A stretch of DNA of 64,000 nt from Torreya grandis. Taxonomy: Eukaryota > Streptophyta > Pinopsida > Cupressales > Taxaceae. Below are positions 57,201-64,000 of the stretch, piece by piece; the first letter of the stretch is position 1, and each line of letters begins with the position of its first letter. The DNA lies in NCBI GenBank assembly GCA_037957365.1, contig JARHVA010001921.1:1853501-1917500 (forward strand), written 5' to 3'. Both the position numbers and the translations under genes were made by a program. The notes below the pieces were generated by a model, which searched no databases, had not been told where the DNA came from, and saw only the letters and a list, made by a program, of their open reading frames with translations.

Positions 57201-57915
57201 AGTTGTCCCCAAAGTATTAAGTTGTACAAGCTAAGTTTGCTAAGGGGAGTAAAACATTGACCATTATTTGACTTATTCTTTATTTCCATTATGGATTATA
57301 TAATTTTTTCATGATCATTGGGATGTTATCAAAGTCTATCATTGAAACTATGTAAAATGTCATCCTTATTAAAAATAAGATTTTCATTGTTAAGTGCAGG
57401 AGAGAGTGTCATGATTCCCATCTCGTGTATTATTTTTATATTTGTTGATTTTGAATCACTAGTTGTAGATGCACTTTGTTTTAATTTATTATTTTGATAT
57501 ATAACATTACTTGCCATAAATTGACTGGGTGAATGCATATACATGATTGACACTAGTGTGCCTTAGAGGCTTTTATCTTGTAATCTAATTTTCCAATGTT
57601 GTAATATTTTGTATTGAGTTTATAAATTTGAAATGAACATGCTCATATTGATAATTATATCACTTAGAGTTTCAGACGTGAAATACCTAGTTGCTTCTAA
57701 TTTAGTATGAAGGCACATGCCCTATAGATAAGAAGTGGAGGCATAGATAGGCCGAGTATGGTAATTATTAATAATTGTATAATCTAATTTATATTATGGA
57801 GGAGTGATATAATAGACCTAGTTAGAGAGAAATTATCTATTACCCTTATGGAGATGAGGAGGAAAAGGGTATTCTCTCATATATATAAAATATGACATTA
57901 AAACTTGAAACCTAG
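57200..57915. other. Noncoding stretch between elements D and E
   Basis: No gene. It may be leader of element D; no primer site was recognised. The last bases, CCTAG (57911-57915), precede the LTR of element E and would be its target duplication, but the right copy is outside the window. Confidence 0.4.
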
Positions 57916-59092
57916 TGTAGACATCCAATTCCTAACACCATTTGTGTTGAAATTATCAATCTTACTTGAATTACACTCAAATGTACATTTTAGGTCAACT
58001 TATCATTTACAAGTGCCAATTTAGAATAATGTATCCCTAAATGCGGAAATGTAATTTATGAAGCATCTAACTTTGATCAATTCATTTTGAGTCAAAATGA
58101 TGATTTTGACTTTTGTGCTCTGGATCACTCTTTTCTTCTAATTTTTTGGTACATGTCACATACCTTTGTTAGTTTATGTTAGAAACATCCTAAATGGGAT
58201 GGTGTATCTAACACATCTACCATCAACTTACAATTCTTCTCTAGTCAAATTATAACCCAGTAATATGACTTTTTGACCATTTTGGTTAATTGAGGGCTAA
58301 TTTCCAAATAATTGTACAAATTTTGATTAACCTTGTTTAAGGCTAATTGATCCAAATCAAGAGCTTAAGTGGATTTTCCATGGGAGTTGTTGAATATTTG
58401 TTTTTGGAAATTGATTTCTATTAACTACATCATTAGGTGACATCATTTCTTGGGAAGATATCCCTAGGCCATAAATGCCACAAATATCAAGATTATGGGT
58501 CTCCCATGCCTCATAATGACCCTCCATGCCTATTCAATGTCCCTTCTTCCAAATTCATGATGGAGATAATTATAGATTTAATTCCAAATATTGAATTAAT
58601 CCTCAACCACACATCTTCATCTCAAGATGGACGGTTCAGATTGATTCTAGTCAATCCTAAAAATATATAAATAGAGATGCCATATACATCATTTTAAGCT
58701 TGATTTATGCAAAGTTATTATGCTAAATTATCTCCAAAATACTTTGCATTTGATGATTGATTTTGTTTGAAAGCTTCATTAATAGGCTAGTTTAGTGATT
58801 CCAAATAATAATCCTAGGTTTTACAAGGATTTCTTGAAGCATTGGAGGAGTTGGCCACCATTGTTGTTAAAGACAAGAGCTCTTAATCAAGGGAGAACAT
58901 GCTTTTGAGCCACATTGGTATGGTGAATCCATTTGTGAAGGTAATATAATGTTATTTTATTTCATTTGTTTCTTTCTATCATTTGTAATTCCCACATGAA
59001 TAGATAGGCTTAATTTAGTTTGTTCTTATACATTTTCCCTTTGATTTATTGGACTAATGTTTGGCTAATTATGTTATGTAGTCCTCTCTACA
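57916..59092 (+). repeat. 5' LTR of element E
   Basis: 1177 bases from TGTAGACATCC to CCTCTCTACA. The end is fixed by the primer site four bases later. A promoter-like TATATAAATAGAG is at 58664-58676. Only one copy is in the window, so the start is inferred from the typical TGTAGAC opening. Confidence 0.65.
58664..58676 (+). promoter_or_regulatory. TATA box of the element E LTR
   Basis: TATATAAATAGAG, close to the plant TATA consensus, in the LTR about 430 bases before its end. Transcription would start about 30 bases downstream. Confidence 0.65.
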
Positions 59093-59095
59093 TTT

Positions 59096-59113
59096 TGGCA
59101 TGCCTGGTGAGAC
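59096..59113 (+). promoter_or_regulatory. Primer binding site of element E
   Basis: TGGCATGCCTGGTGAGAC follows the LTR end CA after three T. A similar site (TGGCACGCCCGGTGGGAC) is frequent after LTRs of plant gypsy elements; I do not name the tRNA. Confidence 0.65.
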
Positions 59114-61632
59114 TAAAACCCATAAATTTGATCATAAAGCCTCTACAAGCAACCTACTAATCTTTTCCATGTAGGCTATTAGATTTGGAGGGCCACAAGA
59201 GAGATTTTGAGTTAAATTTCCATCTTTTTAACAACATTTTTGTTCTTATAAAACTTGATTTTGCTCTTTAGAATGATATCACTATTACACAGTTGTGGTT
59301 TTGTGTAAACAAAGTTGTTATTTCCTAAACATTGATTTTGTGGACATAAGCAGTGATATCATCATCAAAAATAGTGATATCATTCTTTTTGTCAATAATT
59401 TCATTATGTAGAGTAATGATTTCATCATTTTGGGCAGTGATTGAATATAACAATGATTTCATCATCTGAATGGTGATTTTGCATTTCTCATGTTTTCTAT
59501 CTATAAAAAAGTGATATTGTTCCATAATAGCATTTTTATTTAGAAATAGTGATATTGTCACACTTAGCAGTGATATCATCTTACCTTGCAGTGATATCAT
59601 CTTACCTTGCAGCGATATTATCCTTTAGGCTAGTGATTTTACTAACTTGGGTAACAATTTTGCATAACAACAATTTTGTTAGCAAATAGTGACATTGCAT
59701 TTTTCTATTTATTTTAATTTGACAATGGTGAATTTATAGGAAATAGTGATATTGACTAGGTAATTTTTATTTTGTAATAGATACTTTAAATTTCAAAGTT
59801 TCTCCTTCTATTTGAAAATTAGCTTCAAAACTAAAGGATACTCTAACATTTTTATTATAGTATCAATCTTTGGAATTTGATAAAACGTGTTTTAGAACAT
59901 ATTTTGCATGATTTTAAAATGAATTAGGAACCTTATTTTGGTGATTAATGAAAATTTTAGATGCTTAAGTGAATGATTTTGATAAATAGTCTTTCAAAGT
60001 TACAACTTAATACCAAGGGTCAAAAGAACACCACCTCATCTTTCATTTGGGGCTTAAAATTGAACACACTTGTCAATTTTTATTTTCAATGATTGTTTAG
60101 TTAGAACTTGATTGGAAGAAAGAAGGTTTGCACATGTATTCTCTTCTATTTATCCCCTTTAGGGAAACCTTGGAATCAAAAGTGCCATCCTTGTTGCAAA
60201 CATGCCTAGTCTAAGGCATAGAAAGAATGTCATCTAAAGCACTCCCTAAAAACTCATCATAGTTTGGGTGACCTTAAAAATGACCCTAAAGTCTTTCTAT
60301 TATGTCTTTTATTTCATTACATCTTAACTTATGAGGGGGAATTCATCACCTCCCACAAGTTCTTTAGGGAATATTTGACCTAGGGTTTCACCTCCTAACA
60401 TTGACTTCACCCACTTCCACTAGGATCAGAGGTTTGAGCAGTTAAACCACCTTCTAGTGATGGAGTTACACATGGGATGTATCTAAACTTTGGACATTGC
60501 ATTACACTGAGTGAACAAAAGGTTATAGTGGTTACAAAAAGGGTAATACATTTTTGAAACAAGCCAAGTGTCATGGACACCCAATTACATTCTTTTCTTT
60601 TGCATCATGATGTGAAATTCATTATGTAATTGATTCCCCTAGAAATGTTTGAAAACTTGTTAGTTTAGTTGACCCCAATTTGCCATACCTTGTCAGTTAG
60701 ACTTAAGATGATTGTTTTTTGTCATTAGCTTACTTGGTCTTTATTTGTACCTAAAAATTCTTGTTAACTCAATGAAATTAACCAAAACACATTCTCCTCA
60801 AATTTCTTGAGCAAGGGAGGTGTTATGCTATCTAATTATAAAATTTATCTTTTCCTTGTTCAAATTGTTATCAAAAACTTTATGTCATGTCAACCACTTT
60901 GGTGTAGTCATGCTACCCAATTGAGTCTAAATCATTTACCCAATTTATTTAAGTCCTTAATTTATAATTCACTTTCAAAATTGAACCTAAGTTTTAAGGG
61001 TTGGTGTGTTAAATTGGGTTCACCATTTGCACACTAAAATTATTCTAACTTGGGTTTAATTTTCCATTTGGATTGAGGGCTATTTATTAGACTCAAAATC
61101 ACATTATCATTTTGAAGGACTCAATTCATCTTGTGTATCACCCATACATTGAGTCCTACAACATATTTTATCCTACTAGAACCATATGGTAATGTTGTGC
61201 CACCCATTTGATCCTAGCTTTGTACTCAATAATTCATGCATGTTTTTACATCTTGAGTTGCTTACTTCATTTTATCTTCTTCATAATCTAAAGAGATTTC
61301 CTTAAATTTTCTAGGGTCAACTCATCAAATTTGAAACTAAATTTTATGGTATAGGTATATCATAGAGATCTAGGCTTTGGTGTACTAGTTTTCACCTTGG
61401 GTCTTTTAGTTACCTTTAACCTCTTCCAATTTATATAATTTTAGCTTCACCAAAATTTAATTAAATTCGTGAACCAAATCTTTTAATTGTGTGTGGTTCC
61501 AAGCCACCCTCTTTTATAGTCTCTTTGGTACCTTAGTTATTTGTTTTAAAATAACCAAGGCATACATTATTTGAATGTTTTAAAAACATTAATCCAAATC
61601 TAGTTAAGCATAGAGAACAACTCTTGTTAGAC
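59114..61632 (+). other. Leader of element E
   Basis: Untranslated leader from primer site to gag. Apart from the repeat field at 59320-59760, it holds A+T-rich sequence with no protein similarity. Confidence 0.55.
59320..59760. repeat. GTGATATCATC repeat field in the leader of element E
   Basis: GTGATATCATC or close variants (GTGATTTCATC, GTGATATTGT) recur about 16 times over 440 bases. At 59568-59629 there are nearly three exact tandem copies of a 21-base unit that begins CAGTGATATCATC. The minus-strand open frame 59600-59325 is a product of this repeat, not a gene. Confidence 0.8.
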
Positions 61633-64000
61633 ATGAGTCAAAGGTTCACTCATAGTGGGGCCTCTTATGGCCTTAGCTATGAGGATGAGAAATTCTATGA
61701 TGGTCAAGATAACTCCATTGTTTTTTATGGCATCCCTACAATGGTAGGATCCAAATATGATTAAAATGAATATCAACCCCAAGGAGATCAAGACAAAGTG
61801 CTTCTTAGGTTGCTAGAATTAGGTGTTAGACTACCTTCATAATTTCCTATAAAGCAATTGCATACCTTAGTTAGAGAATGAGATCAATGATGGAAAGAGA
61901 AAGCTTTTGCATAAAAATGCATACCTTCTTATAAAAAATGAAAATAAATAAAAATAGAGTCAAAACCCACAAATCTATATATTCTAGCCAAGATCAAGAT
62001 AATAAGTCAATGATATGTAGATCAGCTTGTCCCAGACTTAACCAACTCATTAGTTGCTAGTTCAATTCACAATGAGGCTTTAAAAGAACAAGAAAATGTG
62101 GTATAAAATATGTAACAAACATTTGATGAAAATGTAACCATAATGGATCAAGGTAACCTAAAGGAATAGTTAAAGTCACAAGATATCTTACAAAATGTTC
62201 CTTTTCACATGGAGAATACATTTTTAATCATCAAGAACCTATTATTATGTTACAAAATCAGAGGTCCAAACATTTAGTTTGAATTGAGGAAATCCATCAA
62301 GATAATTTGGATAGTATATTCCAACCAATGCAGAGATTGGTAAAAAACACAAAATTATCCCAAATCAACAAGGTACTAAATAGCCAAATTTAGGGAATGT
62401 TTTACAATCCAAGAATCAATGACATATTTTCTTGACTCAAGGAGCAAATCAGAACCAAAACATAAATCTAAAGGTATACATTCCCTATAGATTCACCCAA
62501 AACCAAGGACATAATCCACCACAACAACAACAATACCAGGGGCACATTCCACCCCAACAACAACAAAACTAGGGGCACATTCCACCCCAATAACAACAAA
62601 ACTAGGGGCACATTCTACCCTAAAAATAATAAAACTAGGGGTACATACCACTCCAACAACACTTTATCCAATCCATAAATACACTAAATATGTAAGAGTG
62701 GAATTCTATAAAGGAAATTGCTCAGAGATTGGAGATAAATAATAGAGTACAAAAGTACAAATTTGATGAGATATGTCCATATCTATTTTATTTGTCTATT
62801 CTCCAAAACCCCTTTCCACCTCAATTTGAGGCACCCAAATTTGACAAGTATAAAGGAAAAATAGATCCATGTGAGAACATATAGGCAATCTTTGTCTTAT
62901 GTTAGGAGGTTGCTTATATTAGTGAGTACTTACTTTGACTATTTTTACAAAGTTTAGCGAGACAAAATTTAGGTTGGCTACTTAAACTACCCAAGGGATC
63001 AGTTGTAGATTAGAATGTCATATCAAAAAAGTTACTTAACCATTTATCATAACATAGAGCATGAATTGATTGTTGTCAACTTGTGTACATCCAAACAACA
63101 TGATGGTGAAGGTTTTGCTACATATCTGCAAAGGTGGAGAGCATTGGTGGTTTGCTTTCGACATAAATTGCTAGAAAAATAGTTGGCTGATATATTTGTA
63201 CAAAATTTGCATCTTGAAGTCATGCATAATCTATTATTAACTTGTACTAAATAATATGAATAAATTATCAAAAAAGGAGTATAGATTGAGAAGGCTCTTA
63301 TTGCTAAAGGCCTTATCAAGATTTTTGTGCAAGGTCAGGCATCTAATCAGACCGAATCACTAGTTCAAATGGTTGTATAAGACAAGCCTAAGAGCTTTAA
63401 CAAAAATAAAAACATGGTTGAAATGGGGTGACTAAAATAAGTCACATACAAATGGTGTAGGCTACACCTCCCACAAATATACAGTTAACTCCCCCAAATC
63501 CACCATCTACTTTGTAAAGATAACCTCCATGAAGGATATTTCATAATAATTTTAGAGTCTTTAGCAAGTTAGGAGAATCAGTTAAAATAATGTTACAAAA
63601 ACTTATGCAATTAATTTCATTATATGGCCAGTATTAAGGCCATTTCCTCAAGATCAACCAAAACTAGATTGGTACAACGACAATGAATGGTGTAAATTCT
63701 ATCATGTTGTTGGTCATGGTGCATATCATTCCATCCAATTACAACATATTATTGAGGACTTTATTGAAAGTGGTGAATTGGAAATTATGTCGGACCTTAA
63801 TTAGGACACAAATTAGGATATGGGAATCTACAAAGAACCATTTCATTGACATAATCCACTACCACCAAGAAATAATCAAAACTAAGTTCAGAATCAAAGA
63901 TAGAGGCATAATCAAAACCAACATTAGGGTCAGAATCATAATGAGTATAATCAGGATCATAATACCCATACTAATAATATGGATTATAATAAAATGCCTT
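61633..64000 (+). pseudogene. gag of element E (broken, 3' cut by window)
   Basis: ATG at 61633 starts MSQRFTHSGASYGLSYEDEK, then FYDGQDNSIVFYGIPTMVG. A Gln/Pro-rich segment (62520-62660) has four 33-base repeats coding GHIPPQQQQNQ. The capsid core follows: PQFEAPKFDKYKGKIDP, YLLXLFLQSLARQNLGWLLK and LPKGSVVD (about 62810-63010). A decayed nucleocapsid segment WCKFYHVVGHGAYHSIQLQH (about 63690-63750) leads into IIEDFIESGELEI and an Asn/Gln-rich end. Stops are mostly TAG. Confidence 0.8.
62526..62660 (+). repeat. 33-base tandem repeat in gag of element E
   Basis: About four copies of a 33-base unit containing CAACAACAACAAAAC and GGGGCACATTCCACC. In frame each encodes GHIPPQQQQNQ. Copies differ at a few bases; the last is the most decayed. 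Confidence 0.85.

Larger units (their letters stand above)
57916..64000 (+). mobile_element. Ty3/gypsy element E, 5' part
   Basis: 5' LTR (57916-59092), primer site from 59096, a leader of 2.5 kb with repeats, and gag from 61633 to the window end. The LTR start TGTAGACATCC and the primer site TTGGCATGCC are forms commonly seen in plant Tat/gypsy elements. RT and the 3' LTR are outside the window. Confidence 0.75.

Noticed and set aside
59325..59600. Minus-strand 91-codon open frame
   Set aside because: Made of the GTGATATCATC repeat read backwards; no independent evidence of coding.
1..64000. Host genes, tRNA, rRNA or integrated pararetrovirus
   Set aside because: Every coding stretch I can read is LTR retrotransposon gag or pol or the LTR frame; no exon-like gene, RNA gene or caulimovirus motif was found.

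Overview
This window is intergenic DNA from a plant with a large, strongly A+T-rich genome. It is filled almost end to end with old, broken LTR retrotransposons, and I see no host gene, tRNA, rRNA or CRISPR array. The plant assignment rests on the element families: Ty3/gypsy polyproteins of the Tat type with an extra archaeal-type RNase H (aRH), and Ty1/copia elements with an initiator-Met primer binding site. Reading frames are broken mostly by TAG or TAA where a relative in the window has CAG or CAA, as expected for old methylated repeats that mutate C to T. A gymnosperm or another large-genome plant is possible, but the sequence does not settle the species.

Layout. 1-2271 (+): Ty3/gypsy pol fragment (element A). 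2272-4883 (-): aRH-RT-RH-INT half of a Tat-like element (B). 4884-33018 (+): a very large Tat-like element (G) inserted into B; the other half of B (protease and gag, minus strand) resumes at 33019 and runs to about 35.1 kb. G has two LTRs of about 6.35 kb (4884-12085 and 26669-33018). The left LTR carries a scrambled 1.8-kb copia insert. The internal region (gag, protease, aRH, RT, RH, INT) is interrupted inside RH by a complete 7.2-kb Ty1/copia element (16900-24113, target duplication GTGCA). 35.1-43.5 kb: noncoding repeat debris, including a degenerate minisatellite at 37.6-38.6 kb. 43.5-51.2 kb (-): a second Tat element (C) with order gag-PR-RT-RH-aRH-INT. 51.2-57.2 kb (-): element D, with gag and protease but no visible RT. 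57916-64000 (+): 5' LTR, primer site, leader and gag of element E, cut by the window end.

Two things stand out. First, each LTR of G contains a broken open frame of roughly 1,075 codons (28703-31934 on the right, 6918-11005 on the left) that matches no family I recognise: an N-terminal globular part and a C-terminal coiled coil. It lies inside the LTR, apparently in U3, where I know of few parallels in plant elements. Second, G and B both place aRH between protease and RT, whereas C in the same window has the order I know for Tat elements, RT-RH-aRH-INT.

All reading frames are pseudogenes. Coordinates of decayed domains were read by eye and are approximate to tens of bases, except for LTR ends, target duplications and catalytic codons, which were counted.
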